A stretch of DNA of 64,000 nt from Arthrobacter livingstonensis (GCF_003219815.1 NZ_QJVD01000007.1:124001-188000); one strand, 5' to 3'. Counted from the first letter of the stretch, positions 25,431 through 34,647 are shown. The notes: generated by a model not told the origin, from the sequence alone. Made by a program: numbers and translations.

Positions 25431-27758
25431 CTATTTGCCCAGTTTTTTCAGCAGCCATTTCACGGCCGCATCCGACGGGCTGCCAAACGGATCCTCGTTG
25501 ACCACATAGGTCCACGTGGAAGACGGCCGGCGAAGTCCCGCCGCGTCCAGGTCCACGGCACCGTCGGCAACGTCCAGCGCGTCAAAGGACTCCCGCGCAC
25601 TGTCCGCGGCCCGGTCGAGGAACCCCTCGAAGGCGAGGATGGTCTCGCGGCGGAATTCATCCAACGGATTTTGCCGGCCCAATGCGCGCAGGTGGATGGC
25701 GGCACGCTGCTCGGACAGCAGCGCCAGGTGGTCGCTCCAGTGTGCGTCGAGTTGGAACAGCAGGATGGCCCGGCACACCCGGGCCACTTCCGGACCGCCC
25801 AGTGCAGTACGGAGCCCTTCAAGGCGTTCCGCCCCCTCAAAGGGTTCCAGCGCGGCGTCATCGTCCGTGAGCACGCGGTCCCTTTCGGCCAGCACCACCC
25901 GCCGCTGGTAGGCGATGAGTTCGTTGTACTTCCATGAGTTTTCCTGCGTGGTGAAGCGCTCCTGCTCGGCCAGGCGCTGGGTGCGGTCCAGCAGCCGCGA
26001 CACCCCCGCCCTGGTGACCAGTCCGGCGTCGTCCGCGTCCCCGGCCAGGGAACTGCTGAGCTCCAGGCCGTGGACTTCCTGCCCGTTGGCGGCCGGGTCC
26101 TCGATGCTGGAGTAGACCACGCTGGCCCCGGGATCGCCCTGCCGCCCGGCACGGCCCCTGAGCTGGGCGTCCAGGCGGGGTGAGTAAAAGCGGCCCACGA
26201 TGACCACCAGCAGCCCGCCGAGCGCGGCAACCTCGCCGTGGACAGCTGCGTCGGCCCCCTTGCCACCCAGCAGGATGTCGGTGCCGCGGCCGGCCATCTG
26301 GGTGGAGACCGTGACGGCGTACTTCCGGCCCGCCTGGGCAATGATCCCAGCCTCCAGGGCGTCATTGCGGGCGTTGAGGACCTGGCATTGCACGTCTCTG
26401 GTCGCCAGCTCGGCGGCAAAACGCTCCGAGGTGGCGACATCGTGGGTGCCGATCAGCACCGGCTGCCCCGCGGCATGGGCCGCCAGGACCGCCTCGACGA
26501 CGGCGGCGTCCCGGTGGGCGGCCGTCGCGTAGATGCGCTCGGGCAGGTCCCGGCGGATCGAGGGCAAGTGCGGTGGGATCCGCCCGGCGTCGAGCGAGTA
26601 ATGGGTGCGCAGGTACTCCGCGACGGCCACGGCGGTCCCGCTCATGCCGGTCACGGTGGCGAAGGACTTGATGAGGTCACGCACCAGCAGCTGGTCCAGG
26701 ACCTCGCCCTGTTCGGTCTTCACCAGGCCTTCCTTCGTCTCCACGGCGGCCTGCAGCCCGTCCGGCCAGCGCTGGGTGTGCGCCACCCGCCCGCGCGAAT
26801 CGGACACGATCTGGGCCCGGCCGTCCCGCACGATGTAGTCCACGTCGCGCTGCAGGAGCACCTCGGCGTGCAGCGCCACGTTGATGGAGGAAAACAGCGG
26901 CGTGCCCTCAGCGGAGTAAAGCTCGACGCCGGGCCACCTCGCCCCGGCCCGGCCGATCCCGGCGTCGGTCAGCGAGACGTTGCGGCGGTCCGGCTCCACG
27001 GCGTAGTCGGCGTCCGGGTTGAGGCTGCGGACAAAGTCCGCCACGTCCACGCCTTGCAGCTCCGTGCGTGCCCGCCCGGCCAGGACCAGCGGGACCACCG
27101 CCTCGTCGACCAGGACCGAATCAATTTCATCCACAATACCCACGTCAAAGGGCTGCAGCACGGCTTGGTCCTGGCCCGTGCAGCTGCGGTCCCGCAGGAC
27201 GTCAAAGCCGAGTTCGTTGACGGACACGTAGACCACGTCCGCCAGATAGGCTTTTTTCTTCTCCGCGGCGGTGGCCTCCGTGGTGACTGAGGCGGTGCGC
27301 ACGCCCAGGCTTTCATAGAAGGGGCGCATCCATTGTGCATCCCTTCCCGCCAAATAGTCGTTGACCGTCAGGACGTGCACGCGGCGCCCTTCCAGTGCGT
27401 GCGCACCGGCCACCAGGGCGCCCACCAGCGTCTTTCCTTCGCCGGTGTCCATTTCCACCACGGTGCCCTGGAGCATGTTGGCTGCCGAAAGCAGCTGGGT
27501 GTCGAAGGGCGTCATGTCCAGGGATTTCCCGGCAAGAATGCGGGCGCAAAACAGGTAGTCCTCGAGCCGTTGCCCGGTCCATTGCCGGGAGCCCCCGCTT
27601 ATTTGGCTGAGCAGCTCCCGTGCCTGCGCCGGGCCGGTTTCGGGGTCCGCCGCCCCCGCCCGCTCGGCGGCCCTGTTGACCACCCCGCTGAAATTCCCCG
27701 TGTCGGTCACACCCGGGGTGTTGAACAGCCAATTCTTGAATTGCTGGGGAAAGCGCAA
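25431..27758 (-). CDS. secA2: Accessory Sec translocase ATPase SecA2
   Basis: 775 residues, shorter than housekeeping SecA and lacking the C-terminal zinc-binding tail, which identifies the accessory SecA2. DEAD-type motor: Walker A MDTGEGKTLVG, the DEAD-box-like VDEIDSVLVDEA, the SecA motif STQMAGRGTDILLGG and RGRAGRQGDPG. It drives export of a subset of proteins through SecYEG. The start is TTG at 27758 with GAGG four bases upstream; the first internal ATG would remove the Walker A region. No secY2 or obvious client lies nearby. Confidence 0.9.
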   Translation of the reverse strand: MRFPQQFKNWLFNTPGVTDTGNFSGVVNRAAERAGAADPETGPAQARELLSQISGGSRQWTGQRLEDYLFCARILAGKSLDMTPFDTQLLSAANMLQGTVVEMDTGEGKTLVGALVAGAHALEGRRVHVLTVNDYLAGRDAQWMRPFYESLGVRTASVTTEATAAEKKKAYLADVVYVSVNELGFDVLRDRSCTGQDQAVLQPFDVGIVDEIDSVLVDEAVVPLVLAGRARTELQGVDVADFVRSLNPDADYAVEPDRRNVSLTDAGIGRAGARWPGVELYSAEGTPLFSSINVALHAEVLLQRDVDYIVRDGRAQIVSDSRGRVAHTQRWPDGLQAAVETKEGLVKTEQGEVLDQLLVRDLIKSFATVTGMSGTAVAVAEYLRTHYSLDAGRIPPHLPSIRRDLPERIYATAAHRDAAVVEAVLAAHAAGQPVLIGTHDVATSERFAAELATRDVQCQVLNARNDALEAGIIAQAGRKYAVTVSTQMAGRGTDILLGGKGADAAVHGEVAALGGLLVVIVGRFYSPRLDAQLRGRAGRQGDPGASVVYSSIEDPAANGQEVHGLELSSSLAGDADDAGLVTRAGVSRLLDRTQRLAEQERFTTQENSWKYNELIAYQRRVVLAERDRVLTDDDAALEPFEGAERLEGLRTALGGPEVARVCRAILLFQLDAHWSDHLALLSEQRAAIHLRALGRQNPLDEFRRETILAFEGFLDRAADSARESFDALDVADGAVDLDAAGLRRPSSTWTYVVNEDPFGSPSDAAVKWLLKKLGK

Positions 27759-27859
27759 GGTGCCTCGAGTCGTAGGGGCTGGTCCAGACAGTGGTCCTTA
27801 CAACGTACCTGCGGCGTGGAGCGCGCGGCAACACGCCGGGCTTGCGGGTAGGAAGGCAA

Positions 27860-28600
27860 TCACCCTCCGATCCGGAACACCCCCACCTTGGTTTCACCGT
27901 CGCTGCCGTACACGGGTATCTCCACGTACGTTCCTGCATGCGCGGACTGCCAGGCCAGGGCCTCCTCCGGCGACTTGAAGTCCGGCTCCGGCGACAGGTC
28001 CTTGGAATATGCGTAGCCCACCACCCCGTTCGTCGCGACCACGGCAATCAGCACCGGAGAGCCCTTGGCATTTTCCACGCCGTACGTCTCCCCCTTCGCG
28101 TTGACGCCCCAGGGGCTCGTCACTGCGTTCACGTAAGTGATGGTCAACCGCCACTGTTCGCCCGGTCCGGCCTTGATCGTCACGGTGTGCTGCCCGCGGG
28201 CCAGCTCCTGCCGGTACCCTGTCCACGCGGACCGGGTGCCGACGTCGGCGGCGGAACAGCGTGAGGAGGCACCGTCGTCGAACGTGAACGTGCCGGCGCT
28301 CAGGCAGCTCAGGGAGAGCGAGACCCCCGTGGCGCCTGGCGGCACCTCGCCCAGTTCCACGGTTGCGGTACCGCTCCGGGTCACTGTGACAGCGTCGGCC
28401 AGGGGAGTGACAATGTCCGCTCCCGGCACCACCCACAGCCCTGATGCCGCGGCCGCCACTCCGCCCAACAAACCCACGCCGCTGAGCAGGCCCGCCCCGG
28501 CCCATACCCTGCGCCGCCTGGTCCGGGAAGGCGCCGCAGATACGTGCGCCACCAGCGCGGCCCGCAGCGCACCCTGAAATTTGCGATCCAGCTGATTCAT
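27860..28600 (-). CDS. Membrane-anchored protein, probable anti-sigma factor
   Basis: 246 residues. A short N-terminal cytoplasmic region with a basic SRTRRRRV stretch, one membrane helix (GAGLLSGVGLLGGVAAAASGLWVV) and an extracytoplasmic domain of about 190 residues rich in beta structure. It starts inside the stop of the sigma-factor gene (ATGA), the usual place for a cognate anti-sigma factor, but no ZAS zinc motif is visible. GAAGGGG precedes the ATG. The anti-sigma role is inference from context and topology. Confidence 0.6.
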   Translation of the reverse strand: MNQLDRKFQGALRAALVAHVSAAPSRTRRRRVWAGAGLLSGVGLLGGVAAAASGLWVVPGADIVTPLADAVTVTRSGTATVELGEVPPGATGVSLSLSCLSAGTFTFDDGASSRCSAADVGTRSAWTGYRQELARGQHTVTIKAGPGEQWRLTITYVNAVTSPWGVNAKGETYGVENAKGSPVLIAVVATNGVVGYAYSKDLSPEPDFKSPEEALAWQSAHAGTYVEIPVYGSDGETKVGVFRIGG

Positions 28601-29211
28601 GGCAGTTCCCCTTCGAGTGCCCGCGGTTCCGCCAGTCCGGCCGCCGCCGGAGGGTGCGGCTCCAGTGCGGCCCGCAGTTTCAGCCGCGCCCTGTGCAGCC
28701 GGGTTTTGGCGGCCGACGCTGTGACGTCCAGGACGTCGGCAGCGTCGCCAATGCTGCACCCCGCCACCACGACGAGCGCCACGAGCTGCCGATCTGCCGA
28801 ACCGAGTGCGAGCACGGCTGCCGCCAGCTCCGGTTCCAGGGCTTCATAGGGGTTGCGGGCCATTGCTTCCTCGGCCGCGTCCGGCGATTCCACTTCCCGT
28901 GGCAGTGCCGAAAGGAAGCTGTGGTACCGCCTTGCGGCCCGCTGATGGTTGCGGGCCACGTTCGTGGTGGTGGTCAGCAGCCATGGCAGTACGGAGCCGT
29001 TGACCAGGCGCACCTTGGCACGCCTGCGCCACAGTTCCAGGAAGGCCGCCGCCGTGGCGTCCTCGGCGTCGTGCCGGTTCCGCAGGAAGCCGTAGGCGTG
29101 GCGGAATACGCGTGCGTTGTGCCGGTCAAAGACCAGGCCAAACGCGTCGCCGTCGCCGCGCAGGCTGCGCTCCCAAAGTGCCGGCTCACCGGCGGCCTCC
29201 ATGTTCCCCAT
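28597..29211 (-). CDS. ECF-type RNA polymerase sigma factor
   Basis: 204 residues from ATG 29211. Sigma-70 region 2 is visible as DAFGLVFDRHNARVFRHAYGFLRNRHDAEDATAAAFLELWRR and the tryptophan-rich LPWLLTTTTNVARN; region 4 as ADRQLVALVVVAGCSIGDAADVLDVTASAAKTRLHRARLKLR. It lacks the extra domains of primary sigma factors, so it is an extracytoplasmic-function type. It is translationally coupled to the putative anti-sigma gene. The start is uncertain: GTG 29247 and ATG 29202 are in frame; a TACAGT -10-like element lies immediately upstream of 29211. Confidence 0.85.
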   Translation of the reverse strand: MGNMEAAGEPALWERSLRGDGDAFGLVFDRHNARVFRHAYGFLRNRHDAEDATAAAFLELWRRRAKVRLVNGSVLPWLLTTTTNVARNHQRAARRYHSFLSALPREVESPDAAEEAMARNPYEALEPELAAAVLALGSADRQLVALVVVAGCSIGDAADVLDVTASAAKTRLHRARLKLRAALEPHPPAAAGLAEPRALEGELP

Positions 29212-29274
29212 GCACTGTATTGTCCGCGGCAGGGAGAAAGGTTTCACCTGACGGTGACTATTTCCCGCGTCCGC

Positions 29275-29967
29275 CTATCGGCACCGTGCCACGACGGCGT
29301 CGATCTCCCCCGTTGTGACGCCGTTGTCCAGCAGGAAGGCCCGCACGTCGAGCCCGCCCACAAAGACTTCCAGCGCCTGTTCCCGGTCCGCCACGATTTC
29401 TGCAATTTCGTCCTCCGCCAGGTAGTGCTCATACGGGTGCTTCACGGGTGCCACCAAATGCCAGCTGTTGATGCCGCGCGAGGCAAGTTCGTCCTCCCGG
29501 GCCACCCGCTCCGCCTGACCCGCGAGCGCCAGCAGCAGCGAGGCCACCAGCCCGGTCCTGTCCCGCCCGGCAGAACAATGGATCACCACCGCCCCGCGCG
29601 CCACGGCCAGCTCCTTGAACACCGCGGCCACCCGTCCGGGAAACAGCCGCAGGATGTCCGCGTAGAGCCGGGGATGGTTCATGTAGGGCTGGACCAACGC
29701 CTGGTATTCGGCGTTGTCCGGATCCTCGGTGGGTGAAGTGACGACGTCGAACCCGGCCATTGCGCCATCCCCCACCGCCGGATCGGTGGGCCTGCGCTTG
29801 CGCTCGCCGGGATTCCGCAGGTCGATGACGGTGCGGACGCCGTCGCGGTACACCTGCCGCCAGCCATTCTCGGTAAGCCACTCGCTGCGGCCCATCCGGT
29901 AGATGTCGCCGATGAGCAGGCGGGCGTTGACGGCACCTTCCCAGTGCGGGACCCCGGCTTCCTGCAT
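29275..29967 (-). CDS. Tyrosine-protein phosphatase
   Basis: 230 residues. DSP/PTP-like phosphatase with the signature loop VIHCSAGRDRTG (Cx5R, nucleophile Cys and phosphate-binding Arg), the N-terminal TVIDLRNPGE and a general-acid candidate in SPTEDPDN. The family (Y_phosphatase3) includes secreted MptpB of mycobacteria, but no signal peptide is seen here. Its ATG follows the acetyltransferase stop directly (TAAATG), so both are likely cotranscribed. Confidence 0.88.
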   Translation of the reverse strand: MQEAGVPHWEGAVNARLLIGDIYRMGRSEWLTENGWRQVYRDGVRTVIDLRNPGERKRRPTDPAVGDGAMAGFDVVTSPTEDPDNAEYQALVQPYMNHPRLYADILRLFPGRVAAVFKELAVARGAVVIHCSAGRDRTGLVASLLLALAGQAERVAREDELASRGINSWHLVAPVKHPYEHYLAEDEIAEIVADREQALEVFVGGLDVRAFLLDNGVTTGEIDAVVARCR

Positions 29968-30576
29968 TTAGCGCTTCTTGGCCACGCGCAGGTCCAGGCC
30001 GCTGCGGACCTGGGGCCATTCGTTGGCGAGGATCGAGAAGACCACTGTGTCGCGCAGGGAGCCGTCCGGCATGCGCCGGTGTGAACGCAGCACGCCGTCC
30101 TGCTTGGCGCCGAGCCTCGCAATGGCTTCACGTGACTGCATGTTCATCCAATGCGTGCAAAATTCAACCGCCACGCAGCCCAGCGTTTCAAAGGCGTGGC
30201 CCAGCAGCAGGCGCTTGCTGTCCGGGTTGGTCCCGCTGCCCTGCACGCCGGCGGCGTTCCAGGTCGAGCCGATCTCCAGCCGCGGCAGCCCGGCATCGAT
30301 GTTCATGTACGTCGTCATGCCGATGACGTTGCCCGGCTCCCCCGTGGCGGGATCGTTCAGGCGCGTGGTGAACGGCAGCATCAATCCGGATTCCTGCAGG
30401 GCCAGTCGGCGCTCGATCTCCGCCTTCATGTCCTCCGGGCGTGGAACGAACGTGTACCAGAGATTCCACAATTCGCCGTCGGAGGCGGCCTGAACCAGAC
30501 CGTCGTGGTGGTCCCGGCTCAACGGTTCGAGCGTGACGTACTTTCCACGCAGGGTTACCGGCTCAATTGCTGTCAT
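29968..30576 (-). CDS. GNAT-family N-acetyltransferase
   Basis: 202 residues. RimJ/RimL-like acetyltransferase: VTLRGKYVTLEPLSRDHHDGL at the N-terminus, PRLEIGSTWNAAGVQGSGTNPDSKRLLLGHAFETLG around the acetyl-CoA site and the late helix QSREAIARLGAKQDGVLR. Start at ATG 30576 (MTAIEPVTLRG); the upstream in-frame codon at 30648 adds a stretch unlike the family. The substrate is unknown. The following tyrosine phosphatase gene starts at the next base. Confidence 0.85.
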   Translation of the reverse strand: MTAIEPVTLRGKYVTLEPLSRDHHDGLVQAASDGELWNLWYTFVPRPEDMKAEIERRLALQESGLMLPFTTRLNDPATGEPGNVIGMTTYMNIDAGLPRLEIGSTWNAAGVQGSGTNPDSKRLLLGHAFETLGCVAVEFCTHWMNMQSREAIARLGAKQDGVLRSHRRMPDGSLRDTVVFSILANEWPQVRSGLDLRVAKKR

Positions 30577-30680
30577 GAAAAAACAATATCCGATGCCCCT
30601 TGGTTGACGGATGCGCACCACCCGCAAACTGGTCCGGCGCATCAGCAAACTCGACTTTCCGCATGCGCTGAACTCAAGCC

Positions 30681-30714
30681 GGGTTTTACGCCGGGGGCAT
30701 CAGGCGCAAAACCC
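30681..30714. repeat. Hairpin in the 30577-30778 intergenic region
   Basis: GGGTTTTACGCC and GGCGCAAAACCC pair with one mismatch around a 10-base loop. It lies between divergent genes (GNAT and VOC proteins), so it is not a terminator for either and may be an operator or dispersed palindrome. Confidence 0.45.
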
Positions 30715-30778
30715 GCAACGAATCCTGCACACAGTTTATGTACTGGACGGCCACGGGCAGCTCCGGCAGACTTTTCCC

Positions 30779-31213
30779 ATGGCCTATTCACTGCAAATAG
30801 TCGTTGACTCATTCAAGCCCCACGAACTTGCCGACTGGTGGGCGGAAACCATGGGCTGGACCGTGGAGCCAAGCGAAGAGGCGTTCATCCGCTCCATGGT
30901 GGAAAAGGCCTTCGCCACCGGGGACCAGACCAAGATGCACAACGGCGTACTCGTGTGGAAGGACGGCCAGGCCATCACCGCGGGACCGGAGGCAGGAAGC
31001 GGCCAGCCGCGGATCCTGTTCCAGTCCGGTGACCAGGCCAAGGCCGGAAAGAACCGAATCCACTGGGACGTGCGGCTCGGCGGCGAGGACATGGCTGAGG
31101 TGAGGGCCCGCCTTGAAGTCCGCGGCGCCACTTTCCTGTGGGAGGCCAGCCAGGGTCCGCACGCCTGGTTCACCATGGCCGACCCGGAGGGCAACGAATT
31201 CTGCATCGGCTAG
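30779..31213 (+). CDS. VOC-family (glyoxalase-like) protein
   Basis: 144 residues. Vicinal-oxygen-chelate fold: it opens MAYSLQIVVDSFKPHELADWWAETMGW, has the mid segment RIHWDVRLGGEDMAEVRARLEVRGA and closes with WFTMADPEGNEFCIG, the usual end of this family with a metal-binding Glu. Close to the glyoxalase-like domain 6 group; no reaction can be assigned. Chosen start 30779 fits the fold; the frame stays open upstream without similarity. Divergent from the GNAT-phosphatase unit. Confidence 0.8.
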   Translation: MAYSLQIVVDSFKPHELADWWAETMGWTVEPSEEAFIRSMVEKAFATGDQTKMHNGVLVWKDGQAITAGPEAGSGQPRILFQSGDQAKAGKNRIHWDVRLGGEDMAEVRARLEVRGATFLWEASQGPHAWFTMADPEGNEFCIG

Positions 31214-31297
31214 TCCGCCGCCCGGTCCGGCCTGCCGGTGTGAATGCCTGTGAATCTTGTGAATTCATGGCGGACAACCGTCGCCTTGAATTTCTTC

Positions 31298-31430
31298 ATG
31301 CGCAACGCCAGCTGCCAGTGTTGCGCCGGGAACCGTGCTGCGCAACGCCAGCACTTCAGCCTTGCGCACAATAAAACAATTCTTCCGTCATGCGTTACGC
31401 CAGCTGCCACTAATGCGCATAATAAAACAG
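31298..31430. repeat. Three related hairpin repeats before menB
   Basis: Three imperfect copies at 31298-31326, 31339-31368 and 31390-31420. Each has an inverted repeat of the type TGCGCAA...TTGCGCA around a conserved loop start CGCCAGC; the second and third are followed by AATAAAACA. The arms of copy 3 are changed in a compensatory way (TTA/TAA), so pairing is kept although sequence differs. They fill the 240-base gap between the VOC gene and menB. Confidence 0.6.
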
Positions 31431-31452
31431 CCCGGCACCGCCAGCTAAGATC

Positions 31453-32439
31453 GTGAGGGTGAGCAGCGCAGACAATTTCCCCGCCCAGGTTTCCGATATC
31501 TTCGACCCCAGCCGCTGGCGTGTGGTGGAGGGCTTCGACTTCACCGACATGACGTACCACCGCCAGGTTGAGCGGGACAGCGACGGAAAAATCGTCCGGG
31601 ACCTGCCCACGGTGCGCATCGCCTTCAACCGCCCGGAGGTCCGCAACGCCTTCCGCCCCGGCACCGTGGACGAGCTTTACCGGGCCATGGACCACGCCCG
31701 CATGACCCCGGATGTGGCCGCCGTGCTGCTGACAGGCAACGGCCCCTCCCCCAAGGACGGCGTGCATTCCTTTTGTTCCGGCGGGGACCAGCGCATCCGC
31801 GGCCGCGACGGCTACCGGTACACCGTACAAAATACAGTACAAAATACAGACGGGGAGACGAAGGAGACCATCGATCCCGCCCGCGCCGGCCGCCTGCACA
31901 TCCTGGAGGTCCAGCGGCTCATGCGCACCATGCCCAAGGTGGTCATCGCCGTCGTCAACGGCTGGGCCGCGGGCGGCGGGCACTCCCTGCACGTGGTCTC
32001 CGACCTCACCATCGCCTCCCGCCAGCACGGCAAGTTCAAGCAGACCGACGCCACTGTGGGATCGTTCGACGCCGGTTATGGCTCGGCGCTGCTGGCCCGC
32101 CAGATCGGCCAGAAGGCAGCCCGGGCGGTTTTCTTCCTGGCCCGCGAATACTCCGCGGACGACGCGGTCCGCCTGGGCGCCGTCAACGAGGCCGTGGACC
32201 ACGCCGAGCTGGAAAACACCGCGCTGGAATACGCCGCGGACATTGCCGGCCAGTCCCCCCAGGCCATCCGCATGCTCAAGTTTGCCTTCAACATGGCCGA
32301 CGACGGACTGGCCGGCCAGCAGGTCTTTGCCGGCGAGGCCACCCGCCTGGCCTACATGACCGATGAGGCCGTGGAGGGCAAGGAAGCGTTCCTTCAAAAG
32401 CGCGACCCCGACTGGTCCAGCTTCCCCTACTACTTCTAA
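31453..32439 (+). CDS. menB: 1,4-dihydroxy-2-naphthoyl-CoA synthase
   Basis: 328 residues. Crotonase-fold ring-closing enzyme of menaquinone synthesis. Family marks: DIFDPSRWRVVEGFDFTDMTYHR, FCSGGDQRIRGRDGYRY, the long VVIAVVNGWAAGGGHSLHVVSDLTIAS and TDATVGSFDAGYGSALLARQIG with the conserved Asp/Tyr, and the C-terminal DPDWSSFPYYF. Two GTG starts are possible: 31453, or 31459, which lies seven bases after a TAAGAT -10 and fits a leaderless mRNA better. A 12-base duplication inside the gene inserts VQNTVQNT (31825-31848). Confidence 0.95.
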   Translation: MRVSSADNFPAQVSDIFDPSRWRVVEGFDFTDMTYHRQVERDSDGKIVRDLPTVRIAFNRPEVRNAFRPGTVDELYRAMDHARMTPDVAAVLLTGNGPSPKDGVHSFCSGGDQRIRGRDGYRYTVQNTVQNTDGETKETIDPARAGRLHILEVQRLMRTMPKVVIAVVNGWAAGGGHSLHVVSDLTIASRQHGKFKQTDATVGSFDAGYGSALLARQIGQKAARAVFFLAREYSADDAVRLGAVNEAVDHAELENTALEYAADIAGQSPQAIRMLKFAFNMADDGLAGQQVFAGEATRLAYMTDEAVEGKEAFLQKRDPDWSSFPYYF

Positions 32440-32457
32440 CCCCCGGCATAGGCGCAC

Positions 32458-33639
32458 ATGACGATCGAACCCCTGCTCAAGGCACTCTCCGAAGCACTGT
32501 CCGGGGAAGGCCCGGCCGTCCAAATTGAGGCCCCGGCCGCCCCCGGCGCGGCACCGGAATTCACACTCATCCCCCAGGCCGAGCTGGGACTGCCGGCCAA
32601 CAGCGACACTGACATTGCCGCCGTCGTGCGCACCTCCGGGAGCACCGGGCAACCCAAGCGGACCATGCTCAGCGTGGACGCGCTGGCGGCCTCCTCGGTG
32701 GGCACCGCGCTGGCGCTGCGCGGCGAGGGGCAGTGGCTGCTGGCTCTGCCGGTGCACTATGTGGCGGGGCTGCAAGTGCTGGTCCGTTCGCTGTTTGCCG
32801 GCACGCGCCCCTGGGCCATGGACCTCAGCGGCGGATTCACCCCCGAGGCGTTCACGGCGGCCGCGGCCGAACTGACGGACAAGCTGCGCTACACCTCCCT
32901 GGTTCCCACGCAGCTCACGCGCCTGCTCACCAATCCGACGGCGGAAACGCTGACTGTCCTGCGCCGCTTCAACGCCATCCTGCTCGGCGGCGCCCCGGCC
33001 AGCCCGGTGCTGCTGGAGGCCGCACGCAGCGCCGGCATTAACGTCGTCACCACCTACGGCATGTCTGAGACCTGCGGCGGCTGCATCTACAACGGCGTCC
33101 CGCTCGACGGCGTGGAGCTCGCCATCCGCGACGGCCGCATCCGGCTGGGCGGGGCCGTCCTGGCAACCGGGTATCTGGGCGACCCCGCCCTGACCGCGGG
33201 CGCCTTCTTCCAGGAGCCGCTCGACGGCAGTGCCCTGTCCGGAAACGAACCCGTGCGCTGGTATGAAACCGGCGACCTGGGCGAGCTGGACGGTGAGGGA
33301 CGACTGCGGGTGCTGGGCCGCGTGGACGACGTGATCATCAGCGGCGGTTTGAAGATTTCCGCTGCCGCCGTGGCTGACGGGCTGCACCGGGTGCAGGGCG
33401 TCCGCGAGGCGTTCGTGGGGCCCGTGGCCGATCCCGAATGGGGCCAGCAGGTGGCGGCGCTGGTGGCCGGTTCCTGCTCGGCCGAGGAGCTGAGGGCCGG
33501 TGCCGCCGCGACGCTGGAGCCGCACATGGTGCCCAAGACTGTGGTGTTCGTCTCCGCGCTTCCCGTGTTGTCGACCGGAAAACCAGATAGGACGGTCATT
33601 TTGGCACTCCTGTCGGACGCGGCGGCGGACCGCAAATAG
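32458..33639 (+). CDS. menE: o-Succinylbenzoate-CoA ligase
   Basis: 393 residues, short for the acyl-CoA ligase family but usual for actinobacterial MenE. Activates o-succinylbenzoate with ATP and CoA in menaquinone synthesis. ATP loop RTSGSTGQPKRTML, the adenylate motif TTYGMSETCGGCIYNG, WYETGDLGELDGEGRLRVLGRVDDVIISGGLKIS and the C-terminal Lys of LSTGKPDRT are visible. Starts 18 bases after menB and is followed by menA. Confidence 0.93.
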   Translation: MTIEPLLKALSEALSGEGPAVQIEAPAAPGAAPEFTLIPQAELGLPANSDTDIAAVVRTSGSTGQPKRTMLSVDALAASSVGTALALRGEGQWLLALPVHYVAGLQVLVRSLFAGTRPWAMDLSGGFTPEAFTAAAAELTDKLRYTSLVPTQLTRLLTNPTAETLTVLRRFNAILLGGAPASPVLLEAARSAGINVVTTYGMSETCGGCIYNGVPLDGVELAIRDGRIRLGGAVLATGYLGDPALTAGAFFQEPLDGSALSGNEPVRWYETGDLGELDGEGRLRVLGRVDDVIISGGLKISAAAVADGLHRVQGVREAFVGPVADPEWGQQVAALVAGSCSAEELRAGAAATLEPHMVPKTVVFVSALPVLSTGKPDRTVILALLSDAAADRK

Positions 33640-33701
33640 CTCCGACCCGGCACAATGGAAGCTGACAGGTCTTTGCCGGCCTGCGGATAAGGAGTAGTGC
33701 T

Positions 33702-34580
33702 GTGGCCACTGTTGGTCAATGGATTGAAGGCGCGCGCCTGCGGACGCTGCCGATGGCAGTTGCCCCCGTCATCATCGGCACCGCCGCCGCATATGACCTC
33801 GGCGCCCTGCACTGGGGCCGGGCCGCACTGGCTGCCTTCGTGGCGCTGCTGCTGCAGATCGGCGTCAACTACGCCAATGACTACTCGGACGGCATCCGCG
33901 GCACCGACGAGGTCCGGGTTGGCCCGCTGCGCCTGGTGGGCTCCGGCGCGGCTGCCCCCCGGCAGGTCAAAATGGCCGCGTTCACCGCCCTCGGCCTGGC
34001 CATGGTGGCCGGGCTTGGCCTGGTCATCCTGTCCCAAACCTGGTGGCTGTTGCTGGTGGGGGCCGGTGCCGTCCTGGCAGCCTGGGGCTACACCGGCGGC
34101 AAGAACCCCTACGGCTACATGGGCCTGGGCGACGTCCTTGTGTTCTTCTTCTTTGGTCCGGTGGCCACCCTGGGCACCACCTTCACCCAGGCCGGGGCGG
34201 TGAGCCCGGCGGCACTGCTGGGCTCCGTCGCAACCGGACTGATCGCCGTCGCACTTCTGATGGCAAACAATGTCCGCGACATCCCCACGGACAGGAAGGT
34301 GGGCAAGCGGACCCTTGCCGTGCGGCTCGGGGACCGGAATGCGCGGCGCAGCTACGTGGTGATGCTGGGGCTGTCGCTGGCCATCATGATGTTCCTGGCA
34401 CCGGCCAAGCCGTGGGTGCTGCTGGTGCTGCTGCTGATTCCGTTCATGCTGATGCCCAGCTGGCTGATGCTCAAGGGCAAGAAGCGCAAGAGCCTGATTC
34501 CGCTGCTGAAGCAGACGGGCCTGCTCAACTTGGGGTTCAGCGTGCTGTTCGCGGCCGCCATGGTGCTGACGGCGCTGTAA
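33702..34580 (+). CDS. menA: 1,4-dihydroxy-2-naphthoate polyprenyltransferase
   Basis: 292 residues, GTG start with AAGGAG ten bases upstream. UbiA-family membrane prenyltransferase with eight or nine helices; attaches the polyprenyl chain to DHNA at the membrane. The two Asp-rich metal-diphosphate sites are QIGVNYANDYSDGIRG and MANNVRDIPTDRKVGKRTLAVRLG. Follows menE by 62 bases, completing menB-menE-menA. menD, menF and menC are not in the window. Confidence 0.94.
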   Translation: MATVGQWIEGARLRTLPMAVAPVIIGTAAAYDLGALHWGRAALAAFVALLLQIGVNYANDYSDGIRGTDEVRVGPLRLVGSGAAAPRQVKMAAFTALGLAMVAGLGLVILSQTWWLLLVGAGAVLAAWGYTGGKNPYGYMGLGDVLVFFFFGPVATLGTTFTQAGAVSPAALLGSVATGLIAVALLMANNVRDIPTDRKVGKRTLAVRLGDRNARRSYVVMLGLSLAIMMFLAPAKPWVLLVLLLIPFMLMPSWLMLKGKKRKSLIPLLKQTGLLNLGFSVLFAAAMVLTAL

Positions 34581-34647
34581 AGTCCGGCTGCGCGGGCACC
34601 CCCTGCGGGGGACTGGCGGCCACCGCGGGCTTCCCTGAAATGCAGGC

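Noticed and set aside
31210-33525. 771-codon minus-strand frame opposite menB-menE
   Set aside because: Shadow frame with low-complexity composition; men gene motifs lie on the plus strand.
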